Assembly (NCBI RefSeq): GCF_000717245.1
Contig: NZ_JNYQ01000004.1
Span: 558,001 to 622,000 of the forward strand
DNA length: 64,000 nt
From: Kitasatospora papulosa
Lineage (GTDB): Bacteria > Actinomycetota > Actinomycetes > Streptomycetales > Streptomycetaceae
Reading direction: 5' to 3'
The first letter of the stretch is position 1. Each line of letters starts with the position of its first letter. The position numbers and the translations under genes were made by a program. Of this stretch, positions 57,349-64,000 are shown in pieces. Under the pieces are notes generated by a model, which worked only from the letters and a program-made list of their open reading frames with translations, was not told the origin of the DNA and made no database searches.

Positions 57349-58821
57349 CTAGATCACCAGGCTCAGCGCCGCGGCGACCACGAAGCCGGCGACCGAGAGC
57401 ACCGTCTCCAGGACCGTCCAGGTCTTGAGGGTGTCGCGCTCGGAGATGCCGAAGTACTTCGAGACCATCCAGAACCCGCCGTCGTTGACGTGCGAGGCGA
57501 AGATGGAGCCGGCCGAGATCGCCATGATGATCAGCGCGAGGTGCGCCTGCGACATGTCCTGGCCCTCGACGAGCGGGACGACGATGCCGGCGGTGGTGAC
57601 GATGGCGACGGTGGCGGAACCCTGCGCGACCCGCAGGACGACGGAGATCAGCCAGGCGAGCAGGATGACCGGCAGGCCCACGTCGTTGAAGGTGTCGGCG
57701 AGGGCGTCGGCGATGCCGCTGCCCTTGAGCACCGCTCCGAAGATCCCGCCCGCGCCGACGACCAGCAGGATGTTGCCGACGGGCTTCAGGGAGGCGGTGG
57801 AGACCGACTCCAGGGACTTGCGGGACCAGCCGCGCCGGATGCCCAGCAGGTAGTAGGCGAGGAACAGGGCGATCGTCAGCGCGACGAAGGGGTTGCCGAA
57901 GAACTCGATGACGGAGCGCGGCGTGGAGGGGTCCAGTGCGATGGAGGAGAACGTCGCGGCCAGGATGAGGATCAGCGGGGTGCCGATGATCGCCAGCACG
58001 GTGCCCAGCAAAACGGGCTTCTCGTGCGGGGTGACCCCGGCGGCGCGCTGTTCGGCGACGACCGCCGCCTTCGACTCCTCCGCGGCCTCGACCATGTCCT
58101 GCGGCACCTCGACGAAGATGCGCTTGCCGATCCAGGCGGCGTAGCCCCAGGCGGCGAGGACGGACGGGATACCGACGAGGGCACCCATCAGGATGACCCA
58201 GCCGAGGGAGACGTTGAAGAGGCCCGCGGCGGCGACCGGTCCGGGGTGCGGGGGCAGGAACGCGTGGGTCATGGAGAGACCGGCCAGCAGTGGCATCGCG
58301 TACAGGACGACGGACTTGCCGGAGCGCTTGGCGGCGGCGTACACGATCGGCGCGAGGACGAAGATGCCGACGTCGAAGAAGACCGGGATACCGAAGATGA
58401 GGCCGGTGAGTCCCATGGCGAGCGGGGCGCGCTTCTCACCGAAGAGGTTCAGCAGACGGGCGCTCAGGACCTCCGCGCCGCCGGACACCTCGAGGATCGC
58501 GCCGAGCATCGTGCCGAGGCCGATGATGATCGCGACGTGTCCGAGGATGCCGCCCATGCCGGACTCGATGACGGACACGGCGGCGGACTTCTGGACCGTG
58601 CCGAAGAGTTCGGTGACGGAGAGACCGGCACCCAGGCCGACGGCTATGGACACGGCGAGCAGCGCGACGAACGGCTGCAGCCTGACCTTGATGATCAGGA
58701 AGAGCAGGAGTGCGATCCCGAGCGCGGCGACGGTCAGCAGACCGGGGGTCCCGCCGATCAGGAGGAGCAGTCCACCGGTGTGGGGTGGGGCCTCGGGGGC
58801 GGGGGCGGCGGCGAGCAGCAT
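57349..58821 (-). CDS. GntP family permease (gluconate or D-serine type)
   Basis: A 490-residue permease with about twelve helices and GntP family features: EVSGGAEVLSARLLNLFGEK, GIPVFFDVGIFVLAPIVYAA, HAFLPPHPGPVAAAG, GSATVAIVTTAGIV, FASHVNDGGFWMVSKYFG. The family includes gluconate permeases and the D-serine permease DsdX. Its position next to RidA, an IclR regulator, a DSD1-like deaminase and an N-acyl-D-amino-acid deacylase makes D-serine or another D-amino acid more likely than gluconate, but a KDG-type kinase is also nearby, so this remains open. Confidence 0.92.
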   Translation of the reverse strand: MLLAAAPAPEAPPHTGGLLLLIGGTPGLLTVAALGIALLLFLIIKVRLQPFVALLAVSIAVGLGAGLSVTELFGTVQKSAAVSVIESGMGGILGHVAIIIGLGTMLGAILEVSGGAEVLSARLLNLFGEKRAPLAMGLTGLIFGIPVFFDVGIFVLAPIVYAAAKRSGKSVVLYAMPLLAGLSMTHAFLPPHPGPVAAAGLFNVSLGWVILMGALVGIPSVLAAWGYAAWIGKRIFVEVPQDMVEAAEESKAAVVAEQRAAGVTPHEKPVLLGTVLAIIGTPLILILAATFSSIALDPSTPRSVIEFFGNPFVALTIALFLAYYLLGIRRGWSRKSLESVSTASLKPVGNILLVVGAGGIFGAVLKGSGIADALADTFNDVGLPVILLAWLISVVLRVAQGSATVAIVTTAGIVVPLVEGQDMSQAHLALIIMAISAGSIFASHVNDGGFWMVSKYFGISERDTLKTWTVLETVLSVAGFVVAAALSLVI

Positions 58822-58872
58822 GAGCGGTCAACTCCGGTGGTGACAGGGGGTCCTTCGGGGCAGGGAGGAGCG

Positions 58873-58916
58873 CGGCACGGCACCCCCGTACGGAAGGGGA
58901 AGGGGGTGCCGTGCCG
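58873..58916 (-). terminator. Strong hairpin between the ridA and gntP-family genes
   Basis: A perfect 15-bp stem (CGGCACGGCACCCCC with GGGGGTGCCGTGCCG) follows the RidA stop by about 64 bp and precedes the permease start by about 50 bp, so it may limit read-through within the row of minus-strand genes. Confidence 0.8.
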
Positions 58917-58980
58917 TGAGGCGGGGCGGTTCGGGGAGCCGGGTGTCCGGGGGCGGACCGCCGGCCGGCGGATCAGAGGA

Positions 58981-59391
58981 TCAGCCGAGGACCGCGAGCG
59001 CGTCGATCTCGATGAGCAGTCCCGCGGGGAGGCCGACGTACACCGTCGTACGCGCGGCGGCGGGGGCCGTGAGGCCCTGCTCCTCGAAGTACTCGTTGTA
59101 GATCGCGTTCATCTCGGCGAAGTGGTCGACGTCGGTGAGGTAGACGCGCATCATCATGACGTCGTCCCAGCTCGCCCCGCCCTCCTCCAGGATCGCCTTG
59201 ACGTTGGCGAAGGTCTGCAGGGTCTGCTCGCGCAGGGTGGGGCCGGCCGGGGTCGGGGCCTGGCCCTCCACGGCGGGCAGGAAGCCGACCTGACCGGCGA
59301 CCTGGAGGATGTTCCCCTTCTTCACGCCGTGCGAGAACTTCGCCGGCGGGGCGGTGTGGGTGCTGGGGGTGAGGGCGGTCTTCTCGGTCAT
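58981..59391 (-). CDS. RidA family enamine/imine deaminase
   Basis: A 136-residue protein of the RidA (YjgF/YER057c) family, with VRVYLTDVDHFAEMNAIYNE and RTTVYVGLPAGLLIEIDALA holding the active-site Arg and Glu regions. RidA hydrolyses 2-aminoacrylate and related imines released by PLP-dependent dehydratases to 2-oxo acids. That fits the DSD1-like deaminase in the same cluster. The start at ATG 59391 is 6 bp downstream of the IclR gene. Confidence 0.93.
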   Translation of the reverse strand: MTEKTALTPSTHTAPPAKFSHGVKKGNILQVAGQVGFLPAVEGQAPTPAGPTLREQTLQTFANVKAILEEGGASWDDVMMMRVYLTDVDHFAEMNAIYNEYFEEQGLTAPAAARTTVYVGLPAGLLIEIDALAVLG

Positions 59392-59397
59392 GACGGT

Positions 59398-60156
59398 TCA
59401 GGCTTTCTTGGTGGGGGTGGTACCGGAGTACTCCCGGCTGATGGTGTCCGCGGTGCGTCGCACCAGGGGGAGCAGGGTGAGGAGTTCCTCGGCCGTGACG
59501 ACCACGTTCGGTGCGGACACCGACATGGCGGCGACGACCCGTCCGTCGGCGCCCCGGATGGGGGCGCCGATGCAGTTGATCGACTCCTCGTGGCCACCGA
59601 GGTCGGTGGCCCAGCCCTGTTCGCGCACGACGGCGAGTTCCTTCAGGAAGGCACCGGCGTTCGGGAGCGAACGGGACGTGTACATGGGGTAGTCGAGCCG
59701 TTCGGCGATCGCGCGCCGTTCGGGCTCGGTGAGGTCGGCGAGGAGCAGTTTGGCGACCGCGGCGACGGTGATCGCGACGGGTTTGCCGATCCGTGAGTAC
59801 ATCCGCACGGGGTAGCGGCTCTCGACCTTGTCGATGTAGAGGACCTCGTTCTCCTCGTACACCGCGAGGTGGACGGTGTGCCCGCACTGTTCGTTGAGCG
59901 CGACGAGGTGGCTGTGGGCGATCTCGCGTACGTCGAGGTTCTCGACGGCTTCCTGCGCGAGCGCGAAGAGACGTGCGCCGAGGCGGTAGCGCTGGTCCTC
60001 CTGGCGGTAGACCAGGCCGTGTTCGTGGAGCGTACGGAGCAGGCGCAGTGCCGTGGACTTGTGGACGCCGAGCCGTTCGGCGACCTGGCCGAGGTCGGCG
60101 GGGCCCTGGGCGAGCAGCGGCAGGATGCTCAGCGCGCGGTCGACGGTCTGGCTCAT
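59398..60156 (-). CDS. IclR-family transcriptional regulator
   Basis: A 252-residue regulator: winged helix at about 5-65 (QVAERLGVHKSTALRLLRTL, GLVYRQEDQRYRLG), then the IclR effector domain (about 80-245) with HTVHLAVYEENEVLYIDKVE and GGHEESINCIGAPIRGADGR, VVAAMSVSAP. ATG 60156 has GAGGAGG upstream and overlaps the end of the kinase gene (ATGA). It is the expected regulator of the divergent catabolic operon that begins at 61341, where a palindromic site lies. Confidence 0.93.
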   Translation of the reverse strand: MSQTVDRALSILPLLAQGPADLGQVAERLGVHKSTALRLLRTLHEHGLVYRQEDQRYRLGARLFALAQEAVENLDVREIAHSHLVALNEQCGHTVHLAVYEENEVLYIDKVESRYPVRMYSRIGKPVAITVAAVAKLLLADLTEPERRAIAERLDYPMYTSRSLPNAGAFLKELAVVREQGWATDLGGHEESINCIGAPIRGADGRVVAAMSVSAPNVVVTAEELLTLLPLVRRTADTISREYSGTTPTKKA

Positions 60157-61202
60157 GTGACTCGTACCTCCTCGTTCGCCCCGTCGGCGACGGTCCATCC
60201 GGGGCCGAGACGAAGTGTGCCCCAGGCCTCGTCGTCCAGGGCGGCGAGCCGGTCGGCGTACGCGCGGGGCGGGGGGCCCGTGAGGTCGCCGGGGACGGTG
60301 AGGACGGCCGCGGCCATGAGGTGGCCGTGCCGGGCGCGGTCGCGTACGGGCAGGTCGCGCAGGGTGGCGGAGAGGAACCCGGCGGCGAAGGCGTCACCGG
60401 CGCCGACGGCGGCGACGACGTCGACGCGCAGGGAGGGGACGGTGGTGACGGTGTCGCCGCCGCCGGAGCGGGAGAAGACGGTGACGCCGTCGGCTCCCCG
60501 CTTCACGACCAGCACGTCCGGTTCCGGCAGGGCCGCGCGGATCGCCTCGGTGCCGTGGACGCCCCAGGCCTCCTCCGCCTCGTCCTCCCCGACGAAGACG
60601 AGGTCGCTGCGGCGGGCGAGGGCGAGCAGCACCTCGGGGCCGGCCTCTCCCTCGCGCCACAGACCGGGGCGGTGGTTGACGTCGAAGGAGATGAGGGGGC
60701 GGCCGTCGCGGGGGGCGGTGAGGTCGTGGAGCAGGGCCAGGCAGTCGGCGGAGAGCGCGGCGGTGATGCCGGACAGGTGCAGGACGCGGGTGTTCAGGAG
60801 GTCGTCGTACGGGACGTTGTGCGGGGACATCGCGGAGGCCGCGGAGCCGGCGCGGTAGTACGCCACCTCGTGGGCGTCGGTGGCCCGGTCCGTCGCCGTG
60901 CGGAAGTAGATGCCGGTGGGGCGGTCGGGGTCGCGGCGCACGGCGGAGGTGTCGACCCCGTAGCCCGCGATGGCGTCGACGAGGTGGTCGCCGAAGCCGT
61001 CGGCGCCGACCCTGCCGACCCACTTCGCCCGGTGGCCGGCGGCGGCGAGGGCGCAGGCGACGTTGGACTCCGCGCCGCCGATGCCCCGGCCGAAGGAGGG
61101 GACGTCGGCGAGGCGGCCGGGCTGCGAGGGCAGGAACGTCACCATGGACTCGCCGAGGCAGACGACGTCCGCGGTGGCTGTCCTGGCTGCGGATCCGGAC
61201 AC
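60153..61202 (-). CDS. PfkB-family sugar (2-keto-3-deoxygluconate-type) kinase
   Basis: A 349-residue ribokinase-family kinase with the N-terminal glycine signature FGRGIGGAESNVACALAAAG, RVGADGFGDHLVDAIAGYGV, an internal FDVNHRPGLWREGE typical of KDG kinases, and the PfkB C-terminal signature VDVVAAVGAGDAFAAGFLSA with the catalytic Asp. It phosphorylates 2-keto-3-deoxygluconate or a similar keto sugar acid. It lies first in the minus-strand row with the IclR and RidA genes. Confidence 0.93.
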   Translation of the reverse strand: MSGSAARTATADVVCLGESMVTFLPSQPGRLADVPSFGRGIGGAESNVACALAAAGHRAKWVGRVGADGFGDHLVDAIAGYGVDTSAVRRDPDRPTGIYFRTATDRATDAHEVAYYRAGSAASAMSPHNVPYDDLLNTRVLHLSGITAALSADCLALLHDLTAPRDGRPLISFDVNHRPGLWREGEAGPEVLLALARRSDLVFVGEDEAEEAWGVHGTEAIRAALPEPDVLVVKRGADGVTVFSRSGGGDTVTTVPSLRVDVVAAVGAGDAFAAGFLSATLRDLPVRDRARHGHLMAAAVLTVPGDLTGPPPRAYADRLAALDDEAWGTLRLGPGWTVADGANEEVRVT

Positions 61203-61299
61203 TCTGGGCTCCTCTTCGTCGGCCGTGGGCGCCGGTGCTCACCATTGACCCGGCATCGGCTCGGATGTTAGACAGCGTTAAGCGATATGCGCAATGACC

Positions 61300-61316
61300 G
61301 TTGCAGACAATGCAAC
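61300..61316. promoter_or_regulatory. Probable IclR operator
   Basis: GTTGCA-GACAA-TGCAAC is a perfect 6+5+6 palindrome in the divergent promoter between the kinase/iclR/ridA row and the deaminase operon, about 25 bp before the deaminase start. GCGTTAAGCGATATGCGCAA just upstream looks like a second, weaker site. Confidence 0.65.
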
Positions 61317-61340
61317 GATCGAGTTCCCGAGGAGGATCCC

Positions 61341-62642
61341 TTGGCCGCCCAGCAGTCCGCCGAACAGTCCCTGACGGCCCTCGCGGCCGAAGTGGTCGAC
61401 CACCGCTTCAAGGCGCTGCCGCCCGACGCGGAGGGGCTGACCGTCGGCGCCCTGGCTGCCGAGCGCCGCGATCTCTTCACGGGCGGTTTCACCACCCCGG
61501 TGCTGGCCCTGTCCGCCGAGTCGGTCGAGGCCAACCTCGCCCTGCTGGAGACGTACGCGGAGCGGCACGGCCTCGCCTTCGCGCCGCACGGCAAGACCTC
61601 GATGTCCCCGCAGCTGTTCGCCCGCCAGCTGGAGTACGGCGCCTGGGGCATCACCGCCGCCGTCCCCCACCAGGCCCGGGTGTACCGCGCCCACGGCATC
61701 CGGCGGATCTTCCTCGCCAACGAGCTCGTCGACGCGGTGGCGCTGCGCTGGCTGGCCGGCGAGCTGGACGGCGACCCGGACTTCGTCTTCGCCTGCTACG
61801 TGGACTCCGTGCGCGGCGTCGAGCTGATGGACGAGGCCCTGCGCGCGGCCGGCGCCGTGCGCCCGGTCGACGTGGTGGTGGAGCTGGGGGCCGGCCAGGG
61901 CGCCCGTACCGGCGCCCGCACGGAGGCCGACTGCGCGGCGGTCGCCGACGCGGTGGCCGCCACGTCCACCCTGCGCCTGGTGGGCGTCGCCGGGTACGAG
62001 GGCGAGGTGCCGGACGCCTCCCCCGAGCGGGTGCGGGAGTGGCTGCGCCGGCTCGTCGCACTCGCCGCGGACTTCGACGCGGCGGGCCGCTTCGACGAGC
62101 TGGCCGACGACCAGGAGATCCTGGTCAGCGCGGGCGGCAGCGCGTGGTTCGACGCGGTCGCCGACGTCTTCGCCGGGATCCCCTCGCTGAGCCGGCCCGT
62201 GTGCAGGCTGCTGCGCTCCGGCGCGTACGTCAGCCACGACGACGGCCACTACCGCCACCTCACGCCCTTCAACCGGATTCCCGAGGAGGGCGCGCTGCAG
62301 CCCTCCTTCCGCCTCTGGGCGCAGGTGGTCTCCCGCCCCACTCCCGAGCAGGCCTTCGTCAACGCCGGGAAGCGGGACGCCGCCTACGACCTGGACCTCC
62401 CCGAGGCGCAGGTCGTGCGCTCCGCCCGCGACGGCTCGGTGCGGCCCGCCACCGGGATCACCGTCAGCGGGCTGTCCGACCAGCACGGCTGGGTCCGCAC
62501 GGATCCGGGCGCCGAGCTGGAGGTCGGCGACTGGATCGGCATGGGTCTGTCCCACCCCTGCACGTCGTTCGACAAGTGGCAGCTGATCCCGCTGGTGGAG
62601 GCGGACGGCACCGTCACCGACTACATCCGCACCTTCTTCTGA
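61341..62642 (+). CDS. DSD1-like D-amino acid deaminase/dehydratase (alanine racemase N-terminal fold)
   Basis: A 433-residue PLP enzyme: N-terminal TIM-barrel with the PLP Lys in LAFAPHGKTSMSPQLFARQL, ITAAVPHQARVYRAHGIRR and VDVVVELGAGQGARTGARTE, and the C-terminal D-serine dehydratase-like domain with its zinc-ligand pattern MGLSHPCTSFDKW. Fungal and bacterial relatives eliminate water from D-serine or cleave D-threonine. TTG 61341 has GAGGAGG seven bases upstream. It is divergent from the IclR row and 40 bp ahead of the deacylase gene. Confidence 0.88.
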   Translation: MAAQQSAEQSLTALAAEVVDHRFKALPPDAEGLTVGALAAERRDLFTGGFTTPVLALSAESVEANLALLETYAERHGLAFAPHGKTSMSPQLFARQLEYGAWGITAAVPHQARVYRAHGIRRIFLANELVDAVALRWLAGELDGDPDFVFACYVDSVRGVELMDEALRAAGAVRPVDVVVELGAGQGARTGARTEADCAAVADAVAATSTLRLVGVAGYEGEVPDASPERVREWLRRLVALAADFDAAGRFDELADDQEILVSAGGSAWFDAVADVFAGIPSLSRPVCRLLRSGAYVSHDDGHYRHLTPFNRIPEEGALQPSFRLWAQVVSRPTPEQAFVNAGKRDAAYDLDLPEAQVVRSARDGSVRPATGITVSGLSDQHGWVRTDPGAELEVGDWIGMGLSHPCTSFDKWQLIPLVEADGTVTDYIRTFF

Positions 62643-62682
62643 TCCCGGCGGGACCTCTCCCCCACCCGAAAGGCGACCTCCC

Positions 62683-64000
62683 ATGGACCTGGTCATCCGC
62701 GACGCCCGCGTCGTCGACGGCACCGGTACCCCCTCCTACCGCGCCGACGTGGCCATCACGGACGGCCGGATCACCGAGATCCGCCGGGAGGGCGACGGCC
62801 CACGCCTCACCGCCGCCCGCACCCTGGACGCCGACGGCCTCGCACTGTCGCCGGGCTTCATCGACATGCACGCGCACAGCGACCTCGCCCTGCTGCGCGA
62901 CCCCGACCACAGCGCGAAGGCCGCCCAGGGCGTCACCCTGGAGGTCCTCGGCCAGGACGGCCTGTCGTACGCCCCCGCCGACGACCGCACCCTCGCCGAG
63001 GTCCGCCGCTCCATCGCCGGCTGGAACGGCGACGGCAGCGACATCGACTTCGACTGGCGCACCGTCGGCGGTTATCTGGACCGCCTCGACCGCAACTTCG
63101 GCGGCCAGGGCATCGCCGTCAACGCCGCCTACCTGATCCCGCAGGGGACGGTCCGGATGCTCGCCGTCGGCTGGGACGACCGCCCCGCCACCGACGCCGA
63201 GCTGGACCGCATGAGGGAGCTCGTCGCCCAGGGCATGGCCGAGGGCGCGGTCGGCATGTCCTCGGGCCTGACCTACACGCCGGGGATGTACGCGAAGGAC
63301 GCCGAACTCACCGAGCTGTGCCGGGTGGTGGCGGCGCACGACGGTTACTACTGCCCCCATCACCGCTCGTACGGCGCCGGGGCCCTCCAGGCGTACGAGG
63401 AGATGGTGCAGCTCACCCGCGACGCCGGATGCGCCCTCCACCTCGCGCACGCCACCATGAACTTCGGCGTGAACAAGGGGAAGGCCCCCGAGCTCCTGAA
63501 CCTCCTGGACGAGGCCCTCGCGGCGGGCGCGGACATCTCCCTGGACACCTACCCGTACACGCCGGGGTGCACGACGCTCGTGGCGATGCTGCCGAGCTGG
63601 TCGAGCGAGGGCGGGCCGGAATCGATCCTGACCCGGCTCGCGGACGAGGGGACGGCCGAGCGGATCCGCCACCACGTGGAGGTCGTGGGCTCCGACGGCT
63701 GCCACGGGGTCCCGATCGAGTGGGACTCGATAGAGATCTCCGGGGTCAACAACCCTGACCTGTCCGGATACGTGGGCCGGACGGTCGCCGAGTCGGCGCG
63801 GCTGCGTGGCGAGGAACCCTGGGTGACGGCCCGTCGGGTGCTGGTCGAGGACAGGCTCGGCACGACGATCCTGCAGCACGTCGGCCACGAGGAGAACGTC
63901 CGCCGGATCATGGGCCACCGGGTCCACACCGGCGGCAGCGACGGCATCCTCCAGGGCGACAAGCCGCACCCCCGCGCCTACGGCACGTTCCCCCAGTACC
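62683..64000 (+). CDS. N-acyl-D-amino-acid deacylase (amidohydrolase), 3' end outside window
   Basis: At least 439 residues of an amidohydrolase of the D-aminoacylase group. Features: MDLVIRDARVVDGTGTPSYR, metal-site GFIDMHAHSDLALLRDPDHS, GMSSGLTYTPGMYAKDAELT, and metal ligands in APTL-like YCPHHRSYG and LHLAHATMNFG. The final HRVHTGGSDGILQGDKPHPR includes the Asp ligand. It releases D-amino acids from N-acyl-D-amino acids. ATG 62683 lies 40 bp after the deaminase stop, so the two act in sequence: deacylation, then deamination or dehydration. Confidence 0.93.
   Translation, partial: MDLVIRDARVVDGTGTPSYRADVAITDGRITEIRREGDGPRLTAARTLDADGLALSPGFIDMHAHSDLALLRDPDHSAKAAQGVTLEVLGQDGLSYAPADDRTLAEVRRSIAGWNGDGSDIDFDWRTVGGYLDRLDRNFGGQGIAVNAAYLIPQGTVRMLAVGWDDRPATDAELDRMRELVAQGMAEGAVGMSSGLTYTPGMYAKDAELTELCRVVAAHDGYYCPHHRSYGAGALQAYEEMVQLTRDAGCALHLAHATMNFGVNKGKAPELLNLLDEALAAGADISLDTYPYTPGCTTLVAMLPSWSSEGGPESILTRLADEGTAERIRHHVEVVGSDGCHGVPIEWDSIEISGVNNPDLSGYVGRTVAESARLRGEEPWVTARRVLVEDRLGTTILQHVGHEENVRRIMGHRVHTGGSDGILQGDKPHPRAYGTFPQY

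Overview
The window is high-G+C DNA with the gene set of a Streptomyces-type actinomycete: GTG/TTG starts, 4-bp start/stop overlaps, an oxyR/ahpCD locus, a DasR-type chitinase promoter, an Scr1-type XRE/DUF397 pair and a complete actinobacterial Tad (Flp pilus) cluster. It contains no tRNA, rRNA or CRISPR array that I can see.

Layout. 1-6.9 kb: the 5' part of a class A penicillin-binding protein, an SPFH protein coupled to a ribbon-helix-helix protein, and a PadR / ABC ATPase / FtsX permease operon. 6.9-15.3 kb: oxyR and ahpCD, which are normally adjacent and divergent in Streptomyces, are separated by about 6.3 kb of visibly lower-G+C DNA. This insert carries a large glycoside-hydrolase-like protein, a membrane protein, a Tat-exported degenerate M15-peptidase-like protein, a decayed IS5-type transposase that cuts into a lipoprotein gene, and a small secreted protein. 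15.4-27 kb: mostly housekeeping genes (AI-2E-type permease, lytic transglycosylase with a Crp-like site and structured leader, PhoH, isoprenyl transferase, aldo/keto reductase, AlkZ-like protein, methyltransferase, prepilin peptidase, DUF192 protein, PIG-V-like glycosyltransferase). 27.5-38.5 kb: a BenE-type transporter, two large exoproteins built on a Flp-pilin-like segment (one ending in a Tox-REase-5-like nuclease domain followed by its putative immunity gene), a frameshifted AbiEi/DUF559-type gene and an ATPase/XRE/DUF397 set. 38.5-51.8 kb: the Tad cluster on the minus strand (zinc-ribbon protein, CpaB/RcpC, TadZ, two TadE-like, TadA, TadB, TadC, sensor kinase, LuxR-type regulator, Flp pilin, TadE-like, lipoprotein, OmpA-like, secreted protein). 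52-64 kb: a DasR-controlled GH18 chitinase, a divergent Nramp transporter, a Ser/Thr kinase, and a D-amino-acid-type catabolic cluster (GntP permease, RidA, IclR, PfkB kinase, DSD1-like deaminase, N-acyl-D-amino-acid deacylase running off the window).

The most unusual signal is a possible pilin-tethered toxin system. Two proteins at 28.9 and 35.3 kb each have four N-terminal membrane segments, then a Flp-type segment with a G|xxxxE-Y prepilin-peptidase motif like that of the real Flp pilin at 41.9 kb, then a large exported region. One ends in a polymorphic-toxin nuclease domain. A near-identical 17-bp palindromic sequence (core TTGGGNCCTGGGGCCCA) lies upstream of both exoprotein genes, the Flp pilin gene and the prepilin peptidase gene, with a fifth copy between the PIG-V-like and BenE genes. 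This suggests one co-regulated export or display system served by the Tad machinery and its embedded two-component regulators. Family calls were made from motifs read by eye; no database search was run.
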